From CAYLLT01 sp964591605 (GTDB lineage Bacteria > Planctomycetota > Phycisphaerae > UBA1845 > PWPN01), in contig CAZQEN010000004.1 of the NCBI GenBank assembly GCA_964591605.1, positions 1 through 52,837 on the forward strand: 52,837 bases of DNA, read 5' to 3'. Position 1 is the first letter of the stretch. Every line of letters starts with the position of its first letter. Below the pieces are notes generated by a model. The model did no database searches, had not been told where the DNA came from, and saw only the letters and a program-made list of their open reading frames with translations. Position numbers and translations under genes: made by a program. Below are positions 15,238 to 23,489 of the stretch, one piece after another.

Positions 15238-15503
15238 AACGCATGCCTCCTGATCTGCCCATCATCCTGCGGCCTTGCGGCTTTGGCAACGAGGAGTCGC
15301 CCTCCGGCAGGGCAGGCATGTGATGGCTTCGACACCACCTCCCATTCGATACACGCGTTACAGACGGAACTCCATGACAAGCTTCGATGCGGGGCTGACT
15401 TACGACAGGAGCGTCGTCGGCCGGCCGCGGGCCGCGGGCTCGGCGCGGCCGTTGTCACGTCAGACCACCGGACGATGGGCGTCCGCCTGGGAGCGATAGA
15501 GAG

Positions 15504-16010
15504 ATGAATGTCGGAAACGTGACACCCTACCTGGCGGGACAGCTCGCCCCCGCCCTGCGGTCGGAACCGGCGGACGCCGGCGCCGCAACCGCCGGACAGG
15601 CGGCCTCCGGTGCGGCAGCCACCCAGCAGACGACCGTCGCCAGCCTGAACAGCCTGTCGATCAGCGCCAGCAGTGAATCGCTCGTCGCGACGATCGGCGG
15701 AGCGCTCTCGAACAATGACCTGCTTGGAGCGCTGCTGCTCCTGCTTACCCTCGAGTACCTGAAGAGCAGCGATCCAAAGGAAAAACAGGATCTCCTGTCC
15801 CTCCTGGGCATGCTGCTGCAGCAGTCTGACAGCGGCGGCGGTTCAGGGGGGAACCTGCATTATGCGTCCTCGTCCCTGTCGATCGAGAGCACCAGCCTGC
15901 AGGTGGTCTCGAGCAGCACCGGCCTGGCGGCGTATTCGGGTGCGGACCCGACGCCGGCCAAGGCGCCCGGTGTCGATGCGGGTTCGGCGGGCCTGGACGT
16001 GGTGGCGTAG
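15504..16010 (+). CDS. Hypothetical low-complexity protein
   Basis: 168 residues, not recognised. The first 60 residues are Ala/Thr/Ser-rich, a Leu-rich helix (NDLLGALLLLLTLEYLKS, about 72-90) and KEKQDLLSLLGMLLQQ follow, and the rest is Ser/Gly-rich. No signal peptide. GAGAG lies just before the ATG. Leu-rich helix pair within Ser-rich flanks resembles small flagellar or surface accessory proteins, but this is only an impression. It converges on the EF-hand gene. Confidence 0.5.
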   Translation: MNVGNVTPYLAGQLAPALRSEPADAGAATAGQAASGAAATQQTTVASLNSLSISASSESLVATIGGALSNNDLLGALLLLLTLEYLKSSDPKEKQDLLSLLGMLLQQSDSGGGSGGNLHYASSSLSIESTSLQVVSSSTGLAAYSGADPTPAKAPGVDAGSAGLDVVA

Positions 16011-16018
16011 CCTTCGGC

Positions 16019-16468
16019 TCAGCGGTTTTTGGCTCTTCCCGGACGCAGGCCCTTGCCTCGGGCCGGACGCAACTCCTCCAGATACTTGGACCACTCTTCC
16101 GGCGTCAGATCCGCCTTCTTGCTCCCCTCCTGCGCTTTGGTCAGGACGTCGATGAAGCGGCCGATCTCCTGGGGCTGGAGTTTGCCGTCCTGGTTGCGGT
16201 CCACCACGCGGAACAGACCTTGTCCCGGCTGGCGGGCCTGTCCTTCGGTGGAGTCGGCGGCCGCGGGCCGCGAGCTGGGGCCGGCCAAAGCGCCCCGCCG
16301 TGCCGCCCGGCCCGCTTCAGCGCGACGGCCGGCCCGGCCGGCGCCTTTCACCTGCGACGAGCCGTCGCTGGCGGATTGATCGGCTGCGAGGGACGGCCGG
16401 TCACCCGCGACCAGCAGGACGATGCTGAATAAACCGACCAGCAATCCGGAGGCGATCCACGTTTTCAT
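16019..16468 (-). CDS. Secreted EF-hand protein
   Basis: 149 residues. A signal peptide (MKTWIASGLLVGLFSIVLLVAG, cleaved near AADQ) is followed by a basic, Ala/Arg-rich linker and one EF-hand loop DRNQDGKLQPQE with the expected Asp, Asn, Asp, Lys, Glu positions. A second, degenerate hand (KADLTPEEWSKYLEEL) follows. The ATG at 16468 has GGGAGA eight bases upstream; earlier in-frame starts would precede the signal peptide. Probably periplasmic and calcium-binding; role unknown. Confidence 0.75.
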   Translation of the reverse strand: MKTWIASGLLVGLFSIVLLVAGDRPSLAADQSASDGSSQVKGAGRAGRRAEAGRAARRGALAGPSSRPAAADSTEGQARQPGQGLFRVVDRNQDGKLQPQEIGRFIDVLTKAQEGSKKADLTPEEWSKYLEELRPARGKGLRPGRAKNR

Positions 16469-16599
16469 ATGGGTTTCTCCCGTCAGTGAAAAGAGTTCGA
16501 TTTTCCCGGCTACGGACATAGGAATTCATGGAGGGAAAACGTTGGCCCGGCGCCTTTATTTCACTACAGGTCATCCGGTCGCAGGGTCCGGGCACCGGT

Positions 16600-17550
16600 T
16601 CAGGCGTGCAGGAGTTCTTCAACGTGGAGTTCGACGCTGTCGGCCAGGGCGGCGAGGTTGTAGCCGCCTTCGAGGAAACTGACCAGCCGCCCCTGGCAGT
16701 GCTTCCTGGCCACATCGAGGGCTGCCCGGGTCATCCAGCCGAACATGGGGGTGGTGAGCTGGATGTGGGCGATCGGGTCAGCGCGGTGGGCGTCGAAGCC
16801 CGTGGAGACGAGCAGAAACTCCGGCGCGAAACGGTGAAGGGCGGGGAGGATCTTCTCCTCGAAGGCGCGGCGGTAATCGTCGTCATCGCTTGCGGCGAGC
16901 ATGGGCACGTTGAGTGTGGCGCCCTCGCCGGCTCCGACCCCGCGCTCGCACTCGTAGCCCGTGCCGGGATACATCGTGGCCGGATTCTCGTGGATGCTGC
17001 AGAAGAACACGTCGGGATCGGCCTCGAAGTGATGCTGCGTCGCGTTGCCGTGGTGCACGTCCCAGTCGAGGATGGCGAGGCGTTTGAGGCCGTGCCGCTT
17101 TCGGAGGTGTTCGGCCGCGATGGCGATGTTGTTGAAGAAGCAGAAGCCCATGGCGTGCTTGCGCTCAGCATGGTGCCCTGGAGGCCGCACCGCGCCGAAG
17201 GCGTTGTGGTGCTCCCCGCTCATGACCGCGTCGACCGCGGCAATGGCCCCGCCGGCGGCGATGCGTGCGGTATCGAAGCTGACCGGGCAGATGGGGCAGT
17301 CGCCCGTGTCGAGGTAGGAGTCGCCCCGCTCGCAGGCGCGGCGGAACCGCTCGATATAGACGCCCGTATGAACCCACTCGACACAGGCCAGATCGATCGG
17401 TTCCGGTTCGATCCAGTCGATCAGGGCGCCCAGGCCGTTCTTGTGAAGGCGGTGATGGATTGTCCGGAGGCGGTCGGGCCGTTCAGGATGGCCGGGCGGA
17501 ACCTCGTGGGCGAGGCATCTGTACGAGTAGACGACGGCCGTGGAGCCCAT
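16600..17550 (-). CDS. Histone deacetylase family (AcuC/HDAC-like) amidohydrolase
   Basis: Zinc-dependent deacetylase of the arginase/deacetylase fold; bacterial members act on acetylated proteins, polyamines or small amides. 316 residues with the full set: HPERPDRL, AVRPPGHHAER (catalytic His pair), LDWDVHHGNAT (zinc Asp and His), STGFDAHRADP (second zinc Asp) and FLEGGYN with the transition-state residue. The His-Ala rather than Tyr-Asp context points to the class II/APAH-like branch. A sirtuin is encoded 1.2 kb away. Substrate unknown. Confidence 0.92.
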   Translation of the reverse strand: MGSTAVVYSYRCLAHEVPPGHPERPDRLRTIHHRLHKNGLGALIDWIEPEPIDLACVEWVHTGVYIERFRRACERGDSYLDTGDCPICPVSFDTARIAAGGAIAAVDAVMSGEHHNAFGAVRPPGHHAERKHAMGFCFFNNIAIAAEHLRKRHGLKRLAILDWDVHHGNATQHHFEADPDVFFCSIHENPATMYPGTGYECERGVGAGEGATLNVPMLAASDDDDYRRAFEEKILPALHRFAPEFLLVSTGFDAHRADPIAHIQLTTPMFGWMTRAALDVARKHCQGRLVSFLEGGYNLAALADSVELHVEELLHA

Positions 17551-17632
17551 GGGCGGGATTATAGCGTTTTACGCGCGTTTCGCCCCGTCCCGGTGGGGGG
17601 ATGCGCACTCCAGGCGGCGGGGCCTGTGCTTT

Positions 17633-18604
17633 TCAATCGATGGCGCTGGCGGCTGCTTCCTGGGCGGGTGAGACGCGACGCAGGTGATAGCGGGTCCAGA
17701 GCGCCAGGGTGGCGCCGGTGGTGAGCACCAGACCGCCCACCCACTGGGTCACGGAGAACCGCTCATGCAGAAAGAACGCCGAGCCCAGAATGGTCACGAA
17801 CGGCGAAAGCAGCAGCGTGATCGATGAGACTGCCACGCCCAGCCGCTGGAGCGCGACGTAATACATTCCGTGGGCGGCGGCGATGCCGATGTACGCCGAG
17901 GCGATGAGCAGGACGAGTACGCCCGGGCTCAGGCGCAGGACCGAACGCGGCTCGCCGAGCGGGGCGAGCAGGATCAGGCCGATGCTCGTGTAGTTGCCGA
18001 TGACGCCGAAGACGATCAGGGGATGCAGGCTGCGCATCGTGAAGCGGACGGTCACGTCGTAAAGGCCCCAGAACAGGCTGCATATCAGGACGATGGCAAG
18101 GCCGGCCGCACTGATCGCCAGCTCGTTGCTGCCGACGGTCTGCGGGAGCTCCGGCTTGCCGATGACGGCCATCAGCACGAAGCCGAGCACCGCCAGCCCC
18201 GCAGCCAGCCAGAAGCGCGCGCTGCGGGCCAGTACGCGCTCGTCGCGGAAGATCAGCAGGGCCAGGACGATGCTCCAGATCGTGGAGAGCCGCAGCAGAA
18301 ACGACATGACGCCGGGCTGCATGTAGTAGGGGGCGATGGCAAACAGCGTCTGGCCAATCACGTTTACCACCGCCGGAAGCAGCGCCCACCACCAGAACGA
18401 ACCCAGCCGCACGCCATTCCGCGCGGCGGCGATCAGCAGGGGGATGTAGACGACCGTCGAGATGGGATAGCGCACGAGATTGGTGGTGAAGCCGTCGGGA
18501 ATGTAGTCCGTCAGGTACCGGAGCATGATCGGCGGAACGCCCCAGCAGACAATCGAGCCCAGAAGGCAGATCACCGCGACGATGTCCTGACCGGAGCGAC
18601 GCAT
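17633..18604 (-). CDS. EamA/DMT family transporter
   Basis: Polytopic inner-membrane exporter or exchanger of the drug/metabolite family. 323 residues with ten hydrophobic segments and the EamA duplication; typical pieces are CLLGSIVCWGVPPIMLRYL, LSTIWSIVLALLIF and SSITLLLSPFVTILGSAFFL with HERFSVTQWVGGLVLTTGA. The ATG at 18604 is used; a GTG three codons upstream is possible. Substrate unknown. It lies between the two deacetylase genes. Confidence 0.85.
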   Translation of the reverse strand: MRRSGQDIVAVICLLGSIVCWGVPPIMLRYLTDYIPDGFTTNLVRYPISTVVYIPLLIAAARNGVRLGSFWWWALLPAVVNVIGQTLFAIAPYYMQPGVMSFLLRLSTIWSIVLALLIFRDERVLARSARFWLAAGLAVLGFVLMAVIGKPELPQTVGSNELAISAAGLAIVLICSLFWGLYDVTVRFTMRSLHPLIVFGVIGNYTSIGLILLAPLGEPRSVLRLSPGVLVLLIASAYIGIAAAHGMYYVALQRLGVAVSSITLLLSPFVTILGSAFFLHERFSVTQWVGGLVLTTGATLALWTRYHLRRVSPAQEAAASAID

Positions 18605-18718
18605 GTTCTTCACGCTCTTGGCACGCGCAGAGCGGGGAGAATACCGGCGCAGAGGCCGGTGGGGAAGTGCCCGCCGGCATCGTCGGATTCGGTCAGAGCG
18701 GGCCGTATAATCCGTGCC

Positions 18719-19471
18719 ATGTCAGACGCCATCATCGAGATCGCCGAGCGGCTGCGGGGTGCGAAGAGGGCCGTCGCCTTCACGGGTGCGGGCATCAGCA
18801 CCGAGAGCGGTATTCCGGACTTCCGCAGTCCCGGCGGCGTGTGGACGCGCTATCGCACCGTTTACTACGACGAGTTCATGAGCAGCGCGGCTGCCCGTGC
18901 TGAATACTGGCGCATGAAGCGCGAACTCTACACCCAGTGCCGGGAGGTGAAGCCTAACGCCGGGCACGTTGCGCTGGCCCGGCTCGAGACGGCGGGACGG
19001 ATGCGAGCCGTCATCACGCAGAATATCGACGGCCTGCATCAGGACGCGGGAAGCCGCAGCGTGCTCGAACTGCACGGGACCGGGCGCTTCGTCGAGTGCG
19101 TGACCTGCCGGAAGCGCTGGCCGGCGGAGGTCATCTTCGAGCGGGCGGACCTCGCCGACCAGGTTCCCACCTGTGCCGAATGCGGCGGATACCTCAAGCC
19201 GGCGACGGTGATGTTCGGCCAGATGCTGCCCGCCGACGTGCTTCAGGCCGCGGACCGCGTCTCGCGCGAGGCCGACGTCTTTCTGGCCATCGGCTCGTCG
19301 CTGGTGGTCGAGCCGGCGGCGTCGCTCCCGCGCTTCGCCCAGGCGTGCGGGGCGTGGCTGGTCATCATCAACCGCGACCCGACGCCGCTGGATCCGATCG
19401 CCGACCGCATCGTGCGCGGCTCGATCGGCGAAGCACTGGCGGCGATCGAGACGGCGGCGGCTCGATCGTGA
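18719..19471 (+). CDS. cobB: NAD-dependent protein deacylase (sirtuin)
   Basis: Removes acetyl or other acyl groups from lysines using NAD. 250 residues: AFTGAGISTESGIPDFRS (NAD site), TQNIDGLHQDAGS with the following ELHGTG catalytic His, zinc Cys pairs CVTC and CAEC, VMFGQMLP and AIGSSLVVEPAASLP. The Tyr-x-x-Arg pair that marks desuccinylases is not obvious in MSSAAARAEYWRMKR, so the acyl preference is open. The frame is open far upstream, but the ATG at 18719 starts the conserved fold. The EamA gene diverges from it. Confidence 0.93.
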   Translation: MSDAIIEIAERLRGAKRAVAFTGAGISTESGIPDFRSPGGVWTRYRTVYYDEFMSSAAARAEYWRMKRELYTQCREVKPNAGHVALARLETAGRMRAVITQNIDGLHQDAGSRSVLELHGTGRFVECVTCRKRWPAEVIFERADLADQVPTCAECGGYLKPATVMFGQMLPADVLQAADRVSREADVFLAIGSSLVVEPAASLPRFAQACGAWLVIINRDPTPLDPIADRIVRGSIGEALAAIETAAARS

Positions 19472-19494
19472 CCTTGCTTTCACCGCTCGACCTG

Positions 19495-20514
19495 TCAAGC
19501 CGACAGGCGTGCGGACAGCTCCAGCCGTTTCACACCGCGGATGACCGTGAGCGTGACCGCGCCATCAGGCGGATACCGCGTCAGCAGGCGGTGCAGATCG
19601 TCGATGCCGCTGACGATGCGGTCGTTCATGCTGACGATGATGTCGCCGACCTGAACGCCGGCCCTTGCGGCTGCGCCCTTGGAGTCGAGGCTCATGACCT
19701 GCACGCCGCGATCGTTCAGGAGATCGAGGTGCCGGGCGAGCCGCCGCTGGATGGGTACGACGGCCGCACCGATGCCGAGTTGCGGCCGCGTGACCTTGCC
19801 GTGCGAGATGAGCTCGCCCACGACCCATCTGGCCGTCTGGGCGGGGACGGCGAAGCCGAGGCCCTGGGCCATGGCAATGATGGCGGTGTTGATGCCCACC
19901 ACGCGGCCGCGCGAATCGACGAGTGGCCCCCCTGAGTTGCCGGGGTTGAGCGGTGCCGTGTGCTGAATGATGCTCTCGATGAGCCGGCCCTCCTGACTGC
20001 GCATGGCGCGGCCCAGGGCGCTGATCACGCCCGTCGAGACGGTTGACTGGAAGCCCAGCGGGTTGCCTACCGCGATGACGAGCTGTCCGACGCGCAGGGC
20101 GTCTGAATCGCCGAGCTGGGCATAGGGCAGCTCGCGGGCGTTGAGGTGGAGGAGCGCCAGATCGGTCGCCGGATCGTCGCCGATGAGTTCGGCGTCGAGT
20201 CGGTCGCCTTCCTGCGTCATCGCGACGAGCCTGGGGCTGCCGTGGGCGACGTGGCTGTTGGTCAGGGCGTAGCCGTCGGGCGCGATGAGGAAGGCCGACC
20301 CGATCCCGCCCTGCGTCCCGCCGGTGCGCATCACGCCCACGACGGCCGGCCCGACCGCTTCGACCACGCGAATCACCGCCTGGGAGTAGGCATCAAGCAC
20401 GTCCGCGTCGGTGAGCGGCGTCGCTGGCGTCGCCGCGGGTGGAGGGGTGGGTCCAGGCTCACCGGCCGACCCGGACACCAACTGCAAAAGGCGTGTCGTG
20501 TCTCCCGTTCGCAT
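19495..20514 (-). CDS. S1C (HtrA/DegP-like) serine protease with one PDZ domain
   Basis: Chymotrypsin-fold protease with PDZ, family of protein quality control. 339 residues: catalytic H88 (TNSHVAHG), D118 (DPATDLALL) and S194 (NPGNSGGPL), then a PDZ domain (about 245-335, RGVQVMSLDSKGAAARAGVQ). GAGGAG six bases before the ATG at 20514 fixes the start. The N-terminus is Pro/Ala-rich and shows no signal peptide or membrane helix, unlike most DegP proteins, so it may act in the cytoplasm. The sirtuin gene converges on it. Confidence 0.92.
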   Translation of the reverse strand: MRTGDTTRLLQLVSGSAGEPGPTPPPAATPATPLTDADVLDAYSQAVIRVVEAVGPAVVGVMRTGGTQGGIGSAFLIAPDGYALTNSHVAHGSPRLVAMTQEGDRLDAELIGDDPATDLALLHLNARELPYAQLGDSDALRVGQLVIAVGNPLGFQSTVSTGVISALGRAMRSQEGRLIESIIQHTAPLNPGNSGGPLVDSRGRVVGINTAIIAMAQGLGFAVPAQTARWVVGELISHGKVTRPQLGIGAAVVPIQRRLARHLDLLNDRGVQVMSLDSKGAAARAGVQVGDIIVSMNDRIVSGIDDLHRLLTRYPPDGAVTLTVIRGVKRLELSARLSA

Positions 20515-20718
20515 AGGGCACTCCTCGTTCTGCCGGAGGATCGTAGACGGCCTTGGTTTAGCCGGCCAATCGCGAGGTGCTGGATGCCTTCTTTCACGGG
20601 AGCCCGGTGCAGATCTTGCCGGGAAAGCCGTCACAGGCCTTTGAGCACCTGTGATCCGAATCGTGGTTCCCGCCCACAGCCGTCGCCGTGTCAGAGTGTG
20701 AGCTTGCGCGCCTTCTTC

Positions 20719-20820
20719 AGCACCAAGGGTGCTGTGTCCTCCAGCCCAGGGTTGTCCGACGTAGTCGGGCAACCCTGGGTCCTGGTGGCGGCGTTACCTC
20801 GACCCCAACGGGGTTGTGTC
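20719..20820. repeat. Left hairpins of the REP transposase unit
   Basis: Three palindromes in a row: CAGCACC/GGTGCTG (20719-20735), a 16-bp stem CCCAGGGTTGTCCGAC / GTCGGGCAACCCTGGG around GTA (20745-20779), and ACCCCAACGGGGTT (20802-20815) followed by GTG. The last two have counterparts in mirrored order after the transposase gene. The rest of the gap 20515-20965 holds a 7-bp hairpin TCACAGG/CCTGTGA (about 20630-20653) and no gene. Confidence 0.85.
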
Positions 20821-20965
20821 GTTCGTGGCCTGTCAAGTCTCCGTCTTTCAACACGGAGGACCTGCGCCTTGGCGTGCACCCGCTCAATTTGGCGCCAAAC
20901 ACGAGGGGTCTCATAATCGATAGGGCTTCCAGAACCACCATAAGACGTACATGGGAGTCAACACC

Positions 20966-21421
20966 ATGCCCCAATCACTCTCTGCCGTCTACATTCATCT
21001 TGTGTTTTCGACGAAGGAACGCCGGCCGTTCCTTCGGGATCAGACAAAACGGGCAGAGCTTCACTCCTACCTCGGCGCGGTCAGCAAAGAACTCGATTGT
21101 CCCCCGATCCGGGTAGGTGGTGTCGAGGATCATGTGCATGTCCTCGCCCGCTTTGGACGAACGATCACGCAGGCAGACTGGGTGAAGGAACTGAAGCGCG
21201 TCTCGAGCATATGGATGAAGGAACAGGGCCCGCCATACGCGGATTTCCAGTGGCAGGGCGGCTACGCGGACTTCTCGGTCAGCCGGTCAAACCAGCGCCA
21301 GGTTGTCGATTACATCGATGCACAGGAGCAGCATCATCGGAAGATGACCTTCCAGGACGAACTGCGCGAGTTGCTTCGCAGGCACGAGATTGAGTTCGAC
21401 GAACGATATCTCTGGGATTGA
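20966..21421 (+). CDS. REP-associated tyrosine (Y1) transposase, IS200-like
   Basis: Single-strand HUH transposase. 151 residues beginning MPQSLSAVYIHLVFSTK, the standard start of this family; the ATG at 20951 five codons earlier is therefore not used. The HUH motif is DHVHVL, and the catalytic tyrosine is in NQRQVVDYIDAQEQHH. No TnpB or IS-like second gene is present. The gene lies alone between matching hairpins, as in REP/REPtron systems where such an enzyme mobilises short palindromes. Intact and probably active. Confidence 0.9.
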   Translation: MPQSLSAVYIHLVFSTKERRPFLRDQTKRAELHSYLGAVSKELDCPPIRVGGVEDHVHVLARFGRTITQADWVKELKRVSSIWMKEQGPPYADFQWQGGYADFSVSRSNQRQVVDYIDAQEQHHRKMTFQDELRELLRRHEIEFDERYLWD

Positions 21422-21437
21422 GAGGTACCCGCTGGGA

Positions 21438-21537
21438 CGCAACCCCGTTGGGGTTGTGAAGATCCGGGCAAACGCGAACCCAGGGTAGGTCGCCTGCGGC
21501 GACCAACCCTGGGCTGTGGGGCGTTACGCCTTCGGCG
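21438..21537. repeat. Right hairpins of the REP transposase unit
   Basis: CAACCCCGTTGGGGTTG (21440-21456) comes first, then a 16-bp stem CCCAGGGTAGGTCGCC / GGCGACCAACCCTGGG around TGC (21479-21513), then a small TACGCCTTCGGCGTA hairpin (21525-21539). The first two mirror the left side in sequence type and order. The last enters the 3' end of the zinc-ribbon gene and supplies its final codons and stop. Confidence 0.85.
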
Positions 21538-21949
21538 TAGATACGTCTCGCGGGTTCACCGGGCGCGGTTCTCCGCATTCCGGACAGACATCGCCCGATC
21601 CGCGCAGGTCGTATCCACACCATACGCACAGACCCTGCCCTTGCCTTTTGTACGCGCGTTTCAGCGATACCCTGCGAATCATGTGTATGATGGCCCAGCC
21701 TGGGGCGGCCCAGAATAAGAGGCAGATGCAGATTCCGACCGGTTTGACCGACCATGTCAGATTCGTGGGCATCGTGGCTGAATCATTCTTGCCGGCAGGG
21801 TTTATTCCCTCCAACCAGGCTACGGGGAGACCTCGATAGGCGATGCCGACCGGGATCGGATCGTCTATCCCGTATCGCGAGGAGAAGACCGTAACCCCAG
21901 CAGCGAATAGCAGTTGAAGGAGGTATGCGGATCTTCGCGGCCAAGGCAT
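21524..21949 (-). CDS. Membrane protein with C-terminal CGYDLRG zinc ribbon
   Basis: 141 residues: a first helix (about 8-22), a periplasmic loop, a second helix (IICLLFWAAPGWAIIHMI region, about 73-90), a basic stretch and the zinc ribbon CVWCGYDLRGSGDVCPECG. Same ribbon as the protein at 11305-11523 but at the opposite end. Its last eight residues (DVSTPKA and stop) are encoded by the REP hairpin, so the original 3' end may have been replaced. It starts three bases after the isomerase stop. Confidence 0.7.
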   Translation of the reverse strand: MPWPRRSAYLLQLLFAAGVTVFSSRYGIDDPIPVGIAYRGLPVAWLEGINPAGKNDSATMPTNLTWSVKPVGICICLLFWAAPGWAIIHMIRRVSLKRAYKRQGQGLCVWCGYDLRGSGDVCPECGEPRPVNPRDVSTPKA

Positions 21950-21952
21950 GGC

Positions 21953-22801
21953 TCAGCCCTTGATCCGCCCGCGCAGCCATTCGACGCTGCGTTTGATGGC
22001 GGTGGGCGTGCCGACGCATTCGATGGAGAAGACGCCGTCCCAGCCGGCGCGGTTCAGGAGCCTGATGCACTCGGTGATGTTGTCGGCGTTGACGCCTTCT
22101 CCGATTGCGACCTCGCTGGTGCCGATCCCCGTTTCCTCGCCCCGCATGGCGGCCGCGAGTTCTTTGCTCACGTCCTTGCAGTGCACGTGCGAGATCTTGT
22201 CGGCGAAGCGTTTGCAGTAGGCCACCGGGTCCTGGCCGGCGATGAACGTGTTGCCGGTGTCGAAGTTCATGCGCAGGTGCGGCGAATCGAACCAGCTCAG
22301 CATGCGCTCCATCGTGTCGGGGTCGGTGGTGTAGGGCCCGTGCGGCTCGATGTCGATGATGATGTCGTAATCGACGGCCCACTCGAGGATCTGGCGGTAG
22401 TTCTGCCGGGTCATCGCCAGCACTTCCTCGTCGCTGTAGCCCTCGGGCTTCTTCGCCCCGTCGGTCGTATCGACGCGCGGGCAGCCGATGGCCGCCGCGA
22501 ACTGGATCGCCTTCTGCGCGTAACGCACGCCGTGCGTCGCCCCGAGCGGACCGGTGATGGGGTAGGCCGCGTCGATCTGCGAGATCTGGAGGCCGTTGGC
22601 GTCGAGGTACTTCTTGAGGCGGATCGGGTTGCTGTCGAGCGAGACGGTGGGGGCGTAGCCCAGCCCCTGCACGAAGTCCTGCCCGTCGATCACGCCGAAC
22701 TCGATGTACTCGAGCCCGTGGGCCTTCGCCGATGCCACTGCATCGGCCATGTTTCCGCCCAGCGTCCGCCAGTTGTCGGTGTGCATGCCGAGGTCAATCA
22801 T
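21953..22801 (-). CDS. Sugar phosphate isomerase/epimerase (AP-endonuclease-2-like TIM barrel)
   Basis: 282 residues of the xylose-isomerase-like TIM barrel. Metal ligands sit in typical places: DIEPHGPYTT, MNFDTGNTFIAG, KISHVHCKDVSKE and FSIECVGT. Members act on inositol, hydroxypyruvate or 3-keto sugars; the exact substrate cannot be told. The start overlaps the toxin stop (ATGA), so translation is coupled to the toxin gene. The ThuA-DUF1080 gene nearby could belong to the same sugar pathway. Confidence 0.82.
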   Translation of the reverse strand: MIDLGMHTDNWRTLGGNMADAVASAKAHGLEYIEFGVIDGQDFVQGLGYAPTVSLDSNPIRLKKYLDANGLQISQIDAAYPITGPLGATHGVRYAQKAIQFAAAIGCPRVDTTDGAKKPEGYSDEEVLAMTRQNYRQILEWAVDYDIIIDIEPHGPYTTDPDTMERMLSWFDSPHLRMNFDTGNTFIAGQDPVAYCKRFADKISHVHCKDVSKELAAAMRGEETGIGTSEVAIGEGVNADNITECIRLLNRAGWDGVFSIECVGTPTAIKRSVEWLRGRIKG

Positions 22802-23160
22802 GATGACACGCCTTTCGACTGAGACTGCAGTTGAGAGATCAGGAGGTTCAGAACGTGATGATGGATCTCGGCAGGTAAAGAAGCCAATCTTCGCTGGAGC
22901 AATGGCCCACTGATCGTGCCGAGCTTGAGAAGGCGGAAGCTGGAGGAGCGCTTCAGGCCGGTATGGCTGAAGGCGGGGTGCCGCTGGCTGAGCAGGAACT
23001 CATCGGCCGGATTCGGTGCCGGCTGCGAACTCACGAACATGACGAGGTAGTCAGAGTACGAATCGCTGCGGGCGAGCACAAGCACCGGGCGGAACTTGCT
23101 TCTCCCGTCGTCAGCGAACGGGAACCGGCCGATGACGATGTCGCCCGCTGAGAACCTCAT
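22798..23160 (-). CDS. MazF/PemK-family toxin
   Basis: Type II toxin, an mRNA endoribonuclease. 120 residues, usual size: GDIVIGRFPFADDGRSKFRP is the conserved N-terminal beta-sheet with the catalytic region RPVLVLAR, and VMFVSSQP matches the second strand. It overlaps the antitoxin by four bases (ATGA) and the downstream isomerase by four bases, so three genes are tightly coupled. Confidence 0.85.
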   Translation of the reverse strand: MRFSAGDIVIGRFPFADDGRSKFRPVLVLARSDSYSDYLVMFVSSQPAPNPADEFLLSQRHPAFSHTGLKRSSSFRLLKLGTISGPLLQRRLASLPAEIHHHVLNLLISQLQSQSKGVSS

Positions 23161-23384
23161 GACTCGCTCTCTGCATCCTCCTGCGTGTAAACGTCTTCCT
23201 GGGGATCCCAGAGGAAAGCCCAGCCGGGATCATGTCTGAGGAGCGCCAGAGTAGCAGCGCACTCGGGAGAGACATCCTCCGAAAGAATGATCACCTCAAC
23301 AGGATGGTCCTTCTTGACCGGTACGTCTCTGAGCGCCAGTTCGCCGTCCTGCTCCGGTATCACATGTCTCTTGATCGCCTGCAT
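23157..23384 (-). CDS. Probable antitoxin
   Basis: 75 residues, acidic C-terminus. MQAIKRHVIPEQDGELALRD and VPVKKDHPVEVIIL suggest an AbrB/VapB-like or related DNA-binding beta start, but I do not recognise the family with certainty. Antitoxin identity rests on size, acidity and the overlap with the toxin gene. The ATG at 23384 is preferred to one seven codons upstream. Confidence 0.7.
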   Translation of the reverse strand: MQAIKRHVIPEQDGELALRDVPVKKDHPVEVIILSEDVSPECAATLALLRHDPGWAFLWDPQEDVYTQEDAESES

Positions 23385-23489
23385 CGCAGCGCCCTCGGGA
23401 CCCACAGCCGTATTATAGCGTCGTGTCTATCGCGCTCCGAGAGGCCCACGGACATCACGGAGCCACACCCACCCGGAACTCGCTCCCAT

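Noticed and set aside
17870..18718. Long open frame upstream of the sirtuin start
   Set aside because: It lies opposite the EamA gene, is rich in Gln/Asp/Arg and has no domain.
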